Counted from the stretch's first letter, positions 39,705 through 50,637 are shown. The stretch: 64,000 nt of DNA from Tritrichomonas musculus (GCA_039105265.1 JAPFFF010000008.1:2418001-2482000); one strand, 5' to 3'. A program made the numbers and translations. Notes: generated from the letters alone by a model not told the origin.

Positions 39705-40817
39705 TTGAATTTATCTGATTCAGAGTCATCTGCAACACCAACTTCATTATCTGAAGTTTCTTCCTTTTCTACTCAAAGCATTTTCAGTTTACAACAGCAA
39801 ATAATAGATCAATCAAAATCAATAAAAAAAATTCTTCAGGAGTGCCAAACAAACCAGAAAAATAAATCATTTTCATTATTTGAATCACTTTTTCAGTTAT
39901 TTCAATCTGAAATCGCAATGAATTTAGCTTTACGAAACAAAATTATTTCTGAAAGAAATAATCGTCAATCTGATGAATATTATCCGAATGATGCTTCTTT
40001 GTTTCTTGATAAACTGAGTCAACTTTTGGGGTTTCATGTTGGCTCATTTCAGCAAGCCATGGAAATTTTTTCAGACATGAGAGAGAAAAATAGTCGAAAT
40101 AAAGCAACTACATCTCCATCAAAAAATGATGAAGCTAGTATATTTGATCATTCATTGAATTCTCAATTAGTTGCAGCAAAATCTAAAATCAATTCATTGA
40201 AGCGCAAACTAAGCCATGCAAATTCTGTTATTTTTAAACAAAAAAACGCCATAAATGAATTAAAAACGAATAACAATGAATACAAAAAAATCATTAAAGA
40301 TGAAGTTAGAGACGCAAATTTATATCAAGTTAATGAAATTCATAATGATCAATATATTTTTAAACTTGAAAATGAAAACCGAAAACTCAAAAACAAAATC
40401 TCAAATCTTCAGAGCGAAATCAAGAGTTTAAAAGAGCATTTTGAAACCAGCTCAACTGACTCTAAAATTGAAGAAAATAATTATAATGATCGGAAAAATT
40501 TAAAATCATCAAAATCCAAAAATGATTGCTATAATCAACAATTTGATTATGATAGAATAGAATTAATATATTCACAAAATGAAAAACTAAGAAAGAAACT
40601 TGATTTTTATAAGCAAATGGCAACTGACTTTCGATGTGAAAATGAAAAATTACAGCATCAATTAAAGATTAGAACTGAATGCCATTGGTCAAATAGTAGT
40701 ATTAAGGATGCTTTTCGCAATATTCAAGATATATTAGGATTAGATTATGATGCATCACCAGGTGATACTTATTCTGCTGTTTCTTCACTTGTTTGCCGTC
40801 TCCATAATTGTATGTAA
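39705..40817 (+). CDS. Coiled-coil protein, start uncertain
   Basis: The frame is open for 370 codons, but the codon at 39705 is TTG, a TAA lies just upstream in frame, and the first ATG is at 39918 (residue 72). The sequence before that ATG is Ser/Gln-rich and looks coding (SFSTQSIFSLQQQIIDQSK), so a short upstream exon or a sequence error is possible. Residues about 150-325 are heptad-rich (LKRKLSHAN, KLENENRKLKNKISNLQSEI, NEKLQHQL), predicting long coiled coils. A small conserved-looking C-terminus (AFRNIQDILGLDYDASPGD) ends the protein. A cytoskeletal role is possible but not shown. Confidence 0.7.
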   Translation: MNLSDSESSATPTSLSEVSSFSTQSIFSLQQQIIDQSKSIKKILQECQTNQKNKSFSLFESLFQLFQSEIAMNLALRNKIISERNNRQSDEYYPNDASLFLDKLSQLLGFHVGSFQQAMEIFSDMREKNSRNKATTSPSKNDEASIFDHSLNSQLVAAKSKINSLKRKLSHANSVIFKQKNAINELKTNNNEYKKIIKDEVRDANLYQVNEIHNDQYIFKLENENRKLKNKISNLQSEIKSLKEHFETSSTDSKIEENNYNDRKNLKSSKSKNDCYNQQFDYDRIELIYSQNEKLRKKLDFYKQMATDFRCENEKLQHQLKIRTECHWSNSSIKDAFRNIQDILGLDYDASPGDTYSAVSSLVCRLHNCM

Positions 40818-40916
40818 ATAAATTATTTAATGTACTTTCTTATATACTATTCATTTTTCTATTTGATAATTGTGAGAATTATTTTTGATTTCTATGAAAT
40901 TTGTTATCAATTTTTG

Positions 40917-42341
40917 ATGATTTCTATAATCTTTCTATCTTTGTATTTTACAAACAGCTTTTCATTATCAAATAAATTGGTTCGATTATCCGCTCTTGAT
41001 GTCACACAAAAGTTGGAGCAATCACCAAAATCTATTGTTTTTGTTTCTGATGACGAAGAGTTAATTATGTTTGCCTACCCAGCAATTGAAAAATATAAAG
41101 ATCAAGTTCAATTTCTTCTCACATCACCGGATCAAGTTCCTTCTTCTTTTTATACAACTAATCCTTCAATAATTCCATTTGAATTCACCAAACCTTTGAA
41201 AATTGATTCACCACCACTTGACTCAGCATCATTTTCATATTGGGTTGAAAGAATAATTGATCCTACTCATTATAATATTGCTCTTCCAATTCAACTTATA
41301 AAAATCCTTGATGGCTCAATTCCAGCCCTTTTTGAGATTAATAAATGTGATACAGAAACAAAAAAAGTTGAAAATGGATTAACAATTTTTAAAACGACTT
41401 CGTCTTTGTTTCAAAAATTTAATATTAAGGTTAACACAGGACTTTATGTTTATAGACCGCAAGATAGACAATTAATTCCATATAATGGATCATTTGCGCT
41501 ACAGTCATTTTCACGTTTGACCCATTTTTCATTAATTGATCCTAATTCGACTAAAATTATTTTGGCTTTTGTTGTTGATGAATGGGGCAATAAAACTACA
41601 AAACAATACGAACTATTAGAAAATCTCTCTTATATATACGGATGCGATAAATATTATTATACTTTAGTTGATATTCCAAAAGCTCAAAAGCTATTCAAGG
41701 GGACAGCAATACATGAAATTAAAAAACCTATTTTTATCATGTATGATATTTCATCATCTTTCCCCAGAAAATGGATATATAACTCAACAGAAGATTTAAA
41801 TTTTGAAACTCTTAAAGAATTTGTTTCTGAAGTTATTTCCAATAAAAAACCGCCAACGATCATTTCAGAACCAGTTCCGGATTACAATTCATCAAATAAT
41901 TCAGTTATCCAACGTATTGTTAATTCAAACTTTGCTGATTTTGTTTATGATGACACGTGGGAAACAGTTGTTATGTTTGAACAAGATGGAAATATGAAAT
42001 GCAAGCTCTTCTTACAGTTATATAAAGCTATTGCAAAAATTTTGGGAAGCAAATATACAAGATTTTATATATTTGATGTAACAAAAAACGACATTCCACC
42101 AGAAGTTCCAGAAGTTACTTACTATCCTATGGTTATGATGTGGCCAGCAGGAATGAAAGATCAACCCAAAGTATTTTCGGGTGAATACAATTTTCAAGGG
42201 ATTATGAAATTTATCAAAGAATGCGCATCACACAAACTCTCTGTTGCCAAATTTGATACAAATCAAATTTTACAGTCAATTAGTGAAAAAGTTAATAAAT
42301 TAAAGAAAAAAGAGCCAACTGAAGTTAATAATGAACTTTGA
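40917..42341 (+). CDS. PDI-family-like secretory protein without CxxC
   Basis: This has about 474 residues from the ATG at 40917, which gives a good signal peptide (MISIIFLSLYFTNSFS). Another ATG at 40830 would add 29 residues. The arrangement suggests several thioredoxin-fold domains. An N-terminal one holds SIVFVSDDEELIMFAYPAIEKYK. A C-terminal one holds TWETVVMFEQDG...KLFLQLYKAIAKIL, then YIFDVTKNDIPPEV, a cis-Pro-like VTYYPMVMMW and a KVFSGEYNFQGIMKFI tail. No CxxC redox motif is present, so it would be a non-catalytic chaperone-like member of the ER lumen. The end is Lys-rich, without a clear KDEL. Confidence 0.65.
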   Translation: MISIIFLSLYFTNSFSLSNKLVRLSALDVTQKLEQSPKSIVFVSDDEELIMFAYPAIEKYKDQVQFLLTSPDQVPSSFYTTNPSIIPFEFTKPLKIDSPPLDSASFSYWVERIIDPTHYNIALPIQLIKILDGSIPALFEINKCDTETKKVENGLTIFKTTSSLFQKFNIKVNTGLYVYRPQDRQLIPYNGSFALQSFSRLTHFSLIDPNSTKIILAFVVDEWGNKTTKQYELLENLSYIYGCDKYYYTLVDIPKAQKLFKGTAIHEIKKPIFIMYDISSSFPRKWIYNSTEDLNFETLKEFVSEVISNKKPPTIISEPVPDYNSSNNSVIQRIVNSNFADFVYDDTWETVVMFEQDGNMKCKLFLQLYKAIAKILGSKYTRFYIFDVTKNDIPPEVPEVTYYPMVMMWPAGMKDQPKVFSGEYNFQGIMKFIKECASHKLSVAKFDTNQILQSISEKVNKLKKKEPTEVNNEL

Positions 42342-44399
42342 TAATTGCTTTTTATGTTGCTTTCAATATTTGATATCTAATAAACAACTTTAAATTTATA
42401 TTTATTATTCACAATTTGAAAATAAATAGGGAAATTCACAAAAACAGTGTTTTTTATCATATATTTAACAAAATATATTAATAAAATATATAATAATTTA
42501 AGAAAACAAACAATTTTAATAATTTGCGGGTTATCAATAAAATAATTGTCCATTACGATTAAAAGAATTCTGAGGTTATTTAATTTTTTCAATGATTCTT
42601 GACCAAATAAAATCAGAATATTATAAACAAATATATCTTAATAATTACCTTATAATTTTTTTTAAAATTTAGAAATGAAAATATGCATCTATATAAATTA
42701 TAAAATTAAAAAATAAAGAAAAAATATTGAAGAGGCTTAAGTTTACTACTTCTTCTGTCAGAATTCAATATTATTGAAGCAAAACAGGGATGGCTACCGA
42801 AATCAGTTTTTACTGTTTACCGGAATGCTACTGGTAAGCAGTAAATACTGGTATTTTTTTTTGAAGTATTAAGTATTTACCGGTAAAAACGTTTAAAATA
42901 ACCGACGGTAAAAATTTCGGTACAATCACTTTTTTCTACGCCACTTTTTGAATGGAAAATAAAAACCGCCATCATAAGGTGAAATTTGACTTACTCTGTT
43001 AAGAAAATTAACCAAAAAATCGTAAATTAAAATTTTACCGAAAAATTATAACTATTTGCTTATTTTGATATGAATTTTTATTTTTTACATAATTTTTCAG
43101 GAATATGCACACCAGTAATCACCACGGGGCTGCGCGAAGCAGAATCGGGCTCCTTGAATTGCTGGATGAATCGGGAATCTATTTTAACTATATATTTATT
43201 CATTATTTAGCAAAAATTGAATAAAAAAAGTATTCAAAAAGTTAAAAAGTTTTCAAAAAGTGGTGTTGAAAAATACGATTCCCCAAAATATCGAAACGAT
43301 TTTTTTTATTTAAGCAGTAAAATGTATTTTTTTTTATGATTACTGGCAATTACCGGCAATTCTATATTGATATAATAATTATAATTTTGAGTTAAAATTT
43401 TAAGCTATGACATTTACTATTTTTTTTTAGGCTTAAGATAATTAGATATAAAATAGAATTTATATAATGAAATAAAATAAAATTATATAATGAAACTGGT
43501 ATTCTAATTTGACATTATAACAAGCATCAAACATATTTAATTTAGAATGATTTTTTGAAAAGTATGTTATAATATCATCAAAAAATAAATACCGATGTTT
43601 TACTGAAAGTTTCACTTCATTTCCGGTAACATTTCTCCCGGTAAATCGGTAATTGTACTGGTATTACCATATACTGGCAGTTTTAAAGGTAATACCAGTA
43701 CGGTAGAGAACGTTTAAATGTTTACCAATTAGTAACGGTAACCATCCTTGTGGCAAAACAATGAAGTTTAATTATATTGAAATTAGATTTTTTTTAATTA
43801 ATACATAAAAAACATATAAAAATAGATGGATGTGATATGCTGAATTTAATTTTTTCTCACATGAATGAAATTTTCATTGTAGATTTCAATGGGAAGTGAA
43901 ATCAAAAAAAGCTCACAAATAAAATTAATTTGAACAAAAATCAATAGAGTTTTCACTTAACATAGTTTTTTTAACCAAACATTTCTTTGGATCATTATAT
44001 TATGGTGGAAAAACATATAATAAAAATTTTTCTCTTTTGATATCAACGATAATATTAACAATATAAATTTTTGTTTATTTTATGCGTTATTTAATTAAAT
44101 TTCAAAAGTATAGATAATTGTTTTCAACTTTTTGATATGTTTTCAAACTTTTTCAACTGAAAGAGATTTTACTTTTCAATTATAATTTTTCGAATATCCA
44201 TCCTTATTTTAAAAATATTGGAAATATAATTCAGATATTGTAATGAATACATCGATATGATTATAAAATACTATTTATAAAATATAAAATAGTTTTTAAT
44301 CAATGATAAGATTACTCTTTTATGTGAATAATAAAATTCAATTGATAATTTTGTTCATCAATGTTTACAATTCAAAAAGTTTAACTACTATAAAAAATC
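42342..44399. other. Two-kilobase gene-free region containing a hAT-like element
   Basis: This is the largest gap among the host genes. It contains the inverted-repeat element at 42785-43750 and otherwise A/T-rich sequence with no coding potential. The last 50 bp lead into the transporter ATG at 44400. Confidence 0.7.
42785..43750. mobile_element. hAT-like non-autonomous element (966 bp)
   Basis: The left end reads CAGGGATGGCTACCG. The reverse complement of the right end reads CAAGGATGGTTACCG, 13 of 15 matching and resembling hAT-superfamily TIRs. Flanks AAGCAAAA and TGGCAAAA agree at six of eight positions, consistent with a decayed 8-bp target duplication. Subterminal regions are dense in ACCGGTAA, CCGGTAAA and TACTGGTA motifs in both orientations, as expected for transposase binding sites. 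No transposase frame remains. A GC-rich patch at about 43110-43170 stands out inside it. Confidence 0.7.
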
Positions 44400-45797
44400 A
44401 TGGAATTAGAAAATGTAGATGAACACTCAATAGAAGATTCTGAACATCCAGAAGACTCTACATCTATCATGCAAGATGAAGAAACTGGAAGTAATGAAAA
44501 AGAAAGCAAAGATGTTGGACCTGATGGCCTTCCAATTGAAAATAAGCCTGGTGAAGAAGAATCCAAAGAAGAAGAAGAGGAAACCCCACCATTACGTGTT
44601 AAACGATTCGCAACAATCATGAATTGCTTGAATTCGTTACTTGGTGCAGGAATTTTAGGCGTTCCTCATGCATTGAGTTATTGTGGACTTGTTCCTTCTC
44701 TTATCATGCTTGTTATTATGGCTATCTTATCTCACATTGGAGCAGTAATGACAATGAAATTAGCAATAAGGAAAAATGTCGATTCACTTGATGAGCTAGC
44801 AACTAGTATTCTAGGACGCTGGGGTGGAATTGCTATTTCAATCGGAACAATGCTTTTCTGCATATCATGCATGACATCATATATTGTTATCGGATTTGGT
44901 ACTCTTGCATCTTGGTTTGATGCAGGAGGCATTGATGTCGATGATACACTATGGAAACGAGCAGTTGTTACTTTGATTTACTTTGTTCTCTTGCCAATGC
45001 CGTTAACATTTCCGAGAAGTATCAAATTTTTATCACCATTTTCAACAGCAACTTTTATTGCTGTCGTTATCTTTGTTATTGCCATGATTGTCAAAGCAGG
45101 GATCATGTTACCATATCCTGCTGGACAAAAGCCAGAAATTACTGTTTCAAAAATGGGAATGGGAATTTTCTCCGCAATATCAATATATGGACTTGCATTT
45201 GCAATGCCTGTTGTCATTTTACCACTTGTAAAGCCTTATAACCCGAGTTCTTGGAAGAGAAGCCTTATTAGTTTCTGGACGGCCTTATTTGGTCTAGTTT
45301 TTGTTTCTGTTCCTGGAGTTATTGGATACTGCCTTTTCGGAAACGACTCTAAAGATGTTATCTTAGATAACTTTTCTTCAAAAGATGCTTTAATTATAGT
45401 TGTGCGAGTTGGTTTCTTTATTGTTGTTACTTGCTCCTTCCCATGCATTGGACAATCAGTAATGGCTGCTTGGTCTGCAGTTATATTTGGAACTAGCGAT
45501 CAAGGTAGCCTTCCTCTTGCAAAAAGATCCGTCGTTCTCGTCCTTACCAACATCATACCTCTTGCATTCGCTATATTTTTGCCCAGAGCAGGCCCGGCAT
45601 TATCAATTGGAGGTGCTTTTGGAGGATGTTTAGTTGATTTCTTTTTCCCTGCCATAATGTGGATGAAACTGTCAAAGAAAAAGCTCTATCATTGGCAAAA
45701 TATACTCTGCATTTTATTTGCTATTTTTGGTCTTGTATCATGTGCTATAGCAACATATCAAGCTATCGTTGATGCCATTGATGCATTTTCGAATTAA
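44400..45797 (+). CDS. Amino acid transporter, AAAP/SLC38-like
   Basis: The protein has 465 residues. An acidic cytosolic N-terminus of ~65 residues is followed by about eleven membrane helices. The first helix carries the family signature NCLNSLLGAGILGVPHALSY, the unwound TM1 region of SLC38/AAAP transporters. A later helix has ISIYGLAFAMPVVILPLVK and a GYCLFG segment precedes the last group. Members move neutral or cationic amino acids, usually coupled to H+ or Na+, at the plasma membrane or lysosome. Substrate and ion cannot be fixed. The ATG follows a T-poor leader ending AAAAAATC. Confidence 0.93.
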   Translation: MELENVDEHSIEDSEHPEDSTSIMQDEETGSNEKESKDVGPDGLPIENKPGEEESKEEEEETPPLRVKRFATIMNCLNSLLGAGILGVPHALSYCGLVPSLIMLVIMAILSHIGAVMTMKLAIRKNVDSLDELATSILGRWGGIAISIGTMLFCISCMTSYIVIGFGTLASWFDAGGIDVDDTLWKRAVVTLIYFVLLPMPLTFPRSIKFLSPFSTATFIAVVIFVIAMIVKAGIMLPYPAGQKPEITVSKMGMGIFSAISIYGLAFAMPVVILPLVKPYNPSSWKRSLISFWTALFGLVFVSVPGVIGYCLFGNDSKDVILDNFSSKDALIIVVRVGFFIVVTCSFPCIGQSVMAAWSAVIFGTSDQGSLPLAKRSVVLVLTNIIPLAFAIFLPRAGPALSIGGAFGGCLVDFFFPAIMWMKLSKKKLYHWQNILCILFAIFGLVSCAIATYQAIVDAIDAFSN

Positions 45798-46197
45798 TAG
45801 TAATATATAGTTATTATTATTCAATGTATATAAATAAAAAAAGATTTAGTTTTGTATCAAATTAAAAAATAAAAATATTTAGGCTAAATTTTATTGTTAA
45901 TAAGAAACCTATGATTCTCAGATCGATTATTAGAAATATTCTCCATATTTATTTTCAATTAGGATATAGATGGAATAATATATTTTATAATGAAAGTTTA
46001 CCAGTGAGATATTATAAAGAAATAAACATTGCCATTTTTTTTTTTATATATACACACACTTTAAAAATGACAGACAACTCCTTTTAAATATGTAAAATCA
46101 GAAGATTTTGAAAAATCTTTATTGACAAAAATTTTTTAAAAATTTTGGCCATTCATTTTAAAATTTCAACTTTTTGAAAACTTTTCTATACATTTTA
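45798..46197. other. Intergenic, A/T-rich, nothing recognised
   Basis: This is 400 bp between two plus-strand genes. It contains a T-run and a TATATACACACAC stretch near 46040, with no coding potential. Confidence 0.6.
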
Positions 46198-48414
46198 ATG
46201 AACATGAACGAGCAGCCTAATCAAAATCAAACAGATGATCAATATCATCAACAAAACCAAGCTAATGGCCAGTCTCAACAAAATAATCAAACAGTCGATC
46301 AGCAACTGCAGAACCAAATCAGCAGCCAAAACGAAGATAATCAATTAAACGGCCAACACCACCAAGAAAATCAGGCAACAGGACATCAAAATCCAATAAA
46401 CATACAAATATCAAGGAATCAATCAACTTCTTCTAATATTCAAATTTCTACTAACTCGTTAAGCCAATCAGAACAAGCAAATCAATCAGATCAGTCAAAT
46501 CATTCAAACCAAGCCACCAAAAATGTTGACATCCAGAAAAGAACATCAGCACCAAGTCTACTCCTACTTAAGAAAGATGGAAAACCTTTGACTATTCAAA
46601 AAAAAGATAAATTAGATGCACCTCAAAAATCTGTTAATATAATTATTCCAACCAGAGATGGACAGCAACAACCATTACCAAGCCAAAAAATTCGTCCATC
46701 ATATTCCGAACCAACAGTAACAATCACAAAAAAAGAGAATAAAGATGTGAATATTAAAATAAAAAAAGACTCTTATCCCATTGAAATTATTTTAAATAGT
46801 GATAGGCTATTACCTGACACTAGATTACCTAGATCAAGAGGATATGTCACTCTTCAAAATTATCTTCTTGAAATGAAAAATGACAAAAATACCAAAACTC
46901 AATCATATTATCCTAAAGGTCAAAAATATAAGAATCTCAAGAATGCAACATTAATTGCTACCAACGAAAAAAGTTTCCAACCAACTGTTATGCTCAAAAA
47001 TGTTAATATGTGGGACAAAAACTCGGATGAAGCATTCAAGATGAATGTCAACCAATCATTCAATCGATTAACAAAAGATAAAATCAGTCAAGTTTTGAGA
47101 GAATTGATTCCAGAAGTAAATACAACTGATAGAGAAAAGTTAGTTGCAGATATTTTTGTTAGCAAAGCTTCAATAGAAAAAAATTTTGCATCAATATATG
47201 CAGAATTTGTAAAAGAGCTATCAAACGTTAATGCTAATTTAGCTCGAGATATAATTGATTATGCTACTGGAAAATTAACTGATTATGCTTTAAATCCTGC
47301 TGATGAGCAAAACGATTATGAATACGAATCATCACTTGGATACACATCTTTTGTTGCTGCACTTATATCAAATCAAAAAATTACAGATGGCGAAAAATAT
47401 ATCCGAACTATTATTGATGCTATTCCAGATGAAAATATCAATCCAATCTTAATTGAAATGCTTAAAAATTTTGTTGTATCTGTTGGTCATTCATTTATTC
47501 AAAATATCGATAGGAACATGTGGAATAAACTTGAATCTTTACTTACCAATAAGAGTATTCCATCTAGAGTTCACTATTTGATTGTTGATACTCTTGAAAT
47601 AATTAATGGACAAACAAGCGAGAGCGAATCAACTCAAAAAGTTTCTGAATCATCAAAGTCACTTGTAAGAAATGGATTTGCTTCATTCCAAGACGATTTT
47701 ACGGCTATTCCCTCAGAAGTGGACAATATGAGATCTGATGTTTTCTTTGAAGGATCAATGATCCTGTTCCCAGATATTAAAGATATTTATAACTTTACAT
47801 ATTATCAATGCTTTGTCCTCAAAAAGAAAGGCTACAAGAAAATCGAAATTATAGAAATTCTTCAAAAATATATTCGATCATTTGCTGATCAACAATTAGA
47901 TGTAGATTGCCGTCATATATGGACAAATATTTCAATGCTTCTTTGCCAAATGATTCTCCAAGGCGTAGTTAATACAACTGATGCCAAACAACTACACAAA
48001 CAAATATATTTTGAACCAGGTAATACTAATCCTTATGATGATTGGGATGTTTATAGTGATTTGAAATTTTTCATTCACGATAACTACTACTTCTCAGAAT
48101 CAATTGAAATACCACAAGGATTTCATGATCAAGAGATAATTGATGCTCTCAAAATGCCTCAAGTGATTCTTGATCCAAAAGTTACAGAAATCAAAAAAGT
48201 GTCAAGACTTATTACAGTAGCTGCTCTTAGATCCATATTTAATAGATTTAAAGCTGAAAACTACCATTCAATCAATGACTTATCACGATGGAAAGGAATC
48301 CTCAAATCTCTCTATAAAAAGGCCAACAAAGCTATAAAACAAATATTAGAAGAAGAATTCATAGAATACGATTTACCTTTTTCTGAAGGTGAGTTTATAA
48401 ATTATATTAAATAA
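46198..48414 (+). CDS. eIF4G-like MIF4G domain protein
   Basis: The product has about 738 residues from the first ATG (a second ATG lies two codons later). Residues 1-115 are very rich in Gln and Asn. A basic linker follows. From about 280 the sequence FNRLTKDKISQVLRELIPEV, then DIFVSKASIEKNFASIYAEFVKEL, matches the opening of eIF4G MIF4G domains, where LNKLTP-type and F-x-x-x-Y-A-x-L motifs recur. HEAT-like helices continue to about 510, and a second helical part runs to the end. It may be the scaffold linking cap-binding protein and helicase eIF4A. No clear Y-x4-L-hydrophobic eIF4E-binding motif was seen. A related MIF4G protein is an alternative. Confidence 0.72.
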   Translation: MNMNEQPNQNQTDDQYHQQNQANGQSQQNNQTVDQQLQNQISSQNEDNQLNGQHHQENQATGHQNPINIQISRNQSTSSNIQISTNSLSQSEQANQSDQSNHSNQATKNVDIQKRTSAPSLLLLKKDGKPLTIQKKDKLDAPQKSVNIIIPTRDGQQQPLPSQKIRPSYSEPTVTITKKENKDVNIKIKKDSYPIEIILNSDRLLPDTRLPRSRGYVTLQNYLLEMKNDKNTKTQSYYPKGQKYKNLKNATLIATNEKSFQPTVMLKNVNMWDKNSDEAFKMNVNQSFNRLTKDKISQVLRELIPEVNTTDREKLVADIFVSKASIEKNFASIYAEFVKELSNVNANLARDIIDYATGKLTDYALNPADEQNDYEYESSLGYTSFVAALISNQKITDGEKYIRTIIDAIPDENINPILIEMLKNFVVSVGHSFIQNIDRNMWNKLESLLTNKSIPSRVHYLIVDTLEIINGQTSESESTQKVSESSKSLVRNGFASFQDDFTAIPSEVDNMRSDVFFEGSMILFPDIKDIYNFTYYQCFVLKKKGYKKIEIIEILQKYIRSFADQQLDVDCRHIWTNISMLLCQMILQGVVNTTDAKQLHKQIYFEPGNTNPYDDWDVYSDLKFFIHDNYYFSESIEIPQGFHDQEIIDALKMPQVILDPKVTEIKKVSRLITVAALRSIFNRFKAENYHSINDLSRWKGILKSLYKKANKAIKQILEEEFIEYDLPFSEGEFINYIK

Positions 48415-48741
48415 AATCGACAGTGTTAAAAAGGATTCAAAGGTTAAATTTGAATAATTTGTAAATTTACCTTATCCTTCCAAGATTAATTTTATTATGT
48501 ACTAAAATCATCAAATAGGCATATTAATACTATATATATTTTAGCAAAACCTTTTTTAATGAGAAGTCAATATTAATTATATTTATTCACAACTTATTTA
48601 AAACATAGGACAAATGCAACATATAGGAATGTTATTGCATTTTTTCTTTTTCTTTCTTTTTTTTTTAAATTAAATTAATCAACAAGCTGAAATAATGAAA
48701 TATATAATCTTTAAAAAAAAAAAAAGTCAGTTTTATATATA
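48415..48741. other. Intergenic between convergent genes, A/T-rich
   Basis: This is 327 bp shared as 3' flank by the eIF4G-like and TBL1-like genes, with poly-T and poly-A runs and no other signal seen. Confidence 0.6.
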
Positions 48742-50169
48742 TTAAGCTAAAATATCATCAGTTATTCTCAATAAAGCCATATTTAATTCTTCAAATGAAA
48801 CACCTAAGTATTGGCCATTATGAGAGAATTCTACTTTTGTAATATTTGATTGATTTGAATAAGCAACAACCATTTTAACATTGAAAATCGAACTGTTCGA
48901 ATTTGCATTATCTCCTGAAGGAGCAACATTTTCATTTTCACAATTAATTTTCCATAAAGCAAAGACACCATCTCTACCACCAGTAACAATGAGTTTTCCT
49001 GATGGATGAATATCTAATGATGAAATTCCGTTCATATGATGTGCAAAAGTATTGACACATTCTCCACTAAGAGCATCCCATAATTTAACAGTACCATCGA
49101 GTGATGATGAAGCAATTATATTTGGCATTGTTGTGTGCCATTTAATAGAAGAAATACCAGCAGAATGACCTTTTAATACATTTGAAACTCTATTTTCTTT
49201 CCAAATTCTAACACTTCCATCATCGCTGCTAGAAGCAAGCAATGATCCTGTACTATTGAAAGAAACATTGGTGACTGGTGCAGTATGTCCATGAAGAACA
49301 TGCGAAGTCCCACTTATTGCACAAATTGAGACTGCTTTATCATGCGAACAGCATGAAAAGACACCTTCACGCCAATCAATATCATAAATAATTCCATGAT
49401 GACATTGATAAGATTCAATTAGAAAAGGCTCAATTCCTGAATTGCTATTTGACTCTCGTAATTCAAATAAACGAATACAGTAATCATCTTTAGAACAAAC
49501 AACTATGCAATTGGTAGATGATGATGTCAATGAAAAAGATATAGCAGTAGCACCACCCGAAATTGTGAACAAGATCTTACCATCAATAGAATAGGCAACA
49601 ACATCAGTATTTGTTGCTATTGCAAGAATATCACTTTTTGAATTCCAACTTAAAATTGATGAACTTCGAGTACATTGAACAGGAGTAATAGGTGGAAGTT
49701 GGACTTGATGATATTGGCCATTACTTTTGGCAGTATTAATTGAACATGTACCATTTGACTCAAAAACAGCGATTTTTAATGAGTCAGGGGACCATTTGAA
49801 ATTATCTATGGGGAAATTAATGCTTTTAATTTGAGTTACATTTGTATGTGAGAGATCTGTAACTTCGATACCTTCATTTGAATTTTGTTCTGGTTGTGAA
49901 TGAGGATATGCTTGATTTATTTTTTCCATTTCTGATGCTATTGTAGAATTTGGATCTGCTTTGGCAAGACGAATTGATTTCTCAAGTTTTAAATATATAA
50001 TGCTCTTTTGAAGTAATGAAATTAAAGCGCCAGGAGGAATTTGAGTGGCTGTTATATTTGTTCTTTCAGCAAGTGATTCAGTTTCAAATACAAATGCTGC
50101 ATGCGGAAATCCATTTTCTTGCATGTATCGCCATACAAGAAAATTGATTTCATCCATCGAGACAGACAT
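48742..50169 (-). CDS. LisH/WD40 protein of the TBL1 family
   Basis: The protein has 475 residues. The N-terminal LisH motif (MDEINFLVWRYMQENGFPHAAFVFETES, about 5-32) is followed by IPPGALISLLQKSIIYLKLE, the tetramerising region seen in TBL1/TBL1XR1/Sif2. From about 105 to the end there are WD40 repeats, with strong ones such as GHTAPVTNVSFNSTGSLLAS and GHSAGISSIKWHTTMPN and the WD-type ends VRIWK and VKLWD. TBL1 relatives are subunits of histone deacetylase corepressor complexes (NCoR/SMRT, Set3C), so a nuclear transcription role is likely. Confidence 0.88.
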   Translation of the reverse strand: MSVSMDEINFLVWRYMQENGFPHAAFVFETESLAERTNITATQIPPGALISLLQKSIIYLKLEKSIRLAKADPNSTIASEMEKINQAYPHSQPEQNSNEGIEVTDLSHTNVTQIKSINFPIDNFKWSPDSLKIAVFESNGTCSINTAKSNGQYHQVQLPPITPVQCTRSSSILSWNSKSDILAIATNTDVVAYSIDGKILFTISGGATAISFSLTSSSTNCIVVCSKDDYCIRLFELRESNSNSGIEPFLIESYQCHHGIIYDIDWREGVFSCCSHDKAVSICAISGTSHVLHGHTAPVTNVSFNSTGSLLASSSDDGSVRIWKENRVSNVLKGHSAGISSIKWHTTMPNIIASSSLDGTVKLWDALSGECVNTFAHHMNGISSLDIHPSGKLIVTGGRDGVFALWKINCENENVAPSGDNANSNSSIFNVKMVVAYSNQSNITKVEFSHNGQYLGVSFEELNMALLRITDDILA

Positions 50170-50637
50170 TTCTTTTTAAATAGATTTAGAAAAATTTTAA
50201 GATTTAAAACCATTAAAATTCATTCAAAAAATAAAAAAATTAATATACGAATATCTTCATATTTTATTTATTTTTTCAAAAGAATTTTGAAAATAATAAT
50301 TTTTTATTATATTTAAAATATGAAATTAATATAAGAAAAACATTAAATTTCTTAAATAATTAGAATGAATTTATATATATTAAAAATTAAAATGATATTA
50401 TAATACTTCAACTTTCCTTCTTTTTTCTTGGATATGCTCCAAATAAAAAACATGGAAATCGGTTCATCAAATCAAATTCAAAAATTCCAAGATACATTCA
50501 TTCTTTTTAAATTCAACAGTATATAAATAACATATAATATGACATCAAACTTAGAGAAAAATTTCCTATAATCTTTTTGTAACTTCTATTTTTTTATTTT
50601 TAATTTTTTCTCGTTATACAATAATATTTTTCATATC
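50170..50637. other. Divergent promoter region of the TBL1-like gene and a small unknown gene
   Basis: These 468 A/T-rich bp lie between divergently transcribed genes. Apart from the candidate initiator next to the right-hand gene no motif stands out. Confidence 0.6.
50631..50636 (+). promoter_or_regulatory. Candidate TCA-type initiator
   Basis: TCATAT preceded by a T-run lies two bases upstream of the ATG at 50638. Trichomonad genes characteristically use an Inr around TCAYW close to the start codon and have very short 5' leaders. Only the match and its position support this site. Confidence 0.35.
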
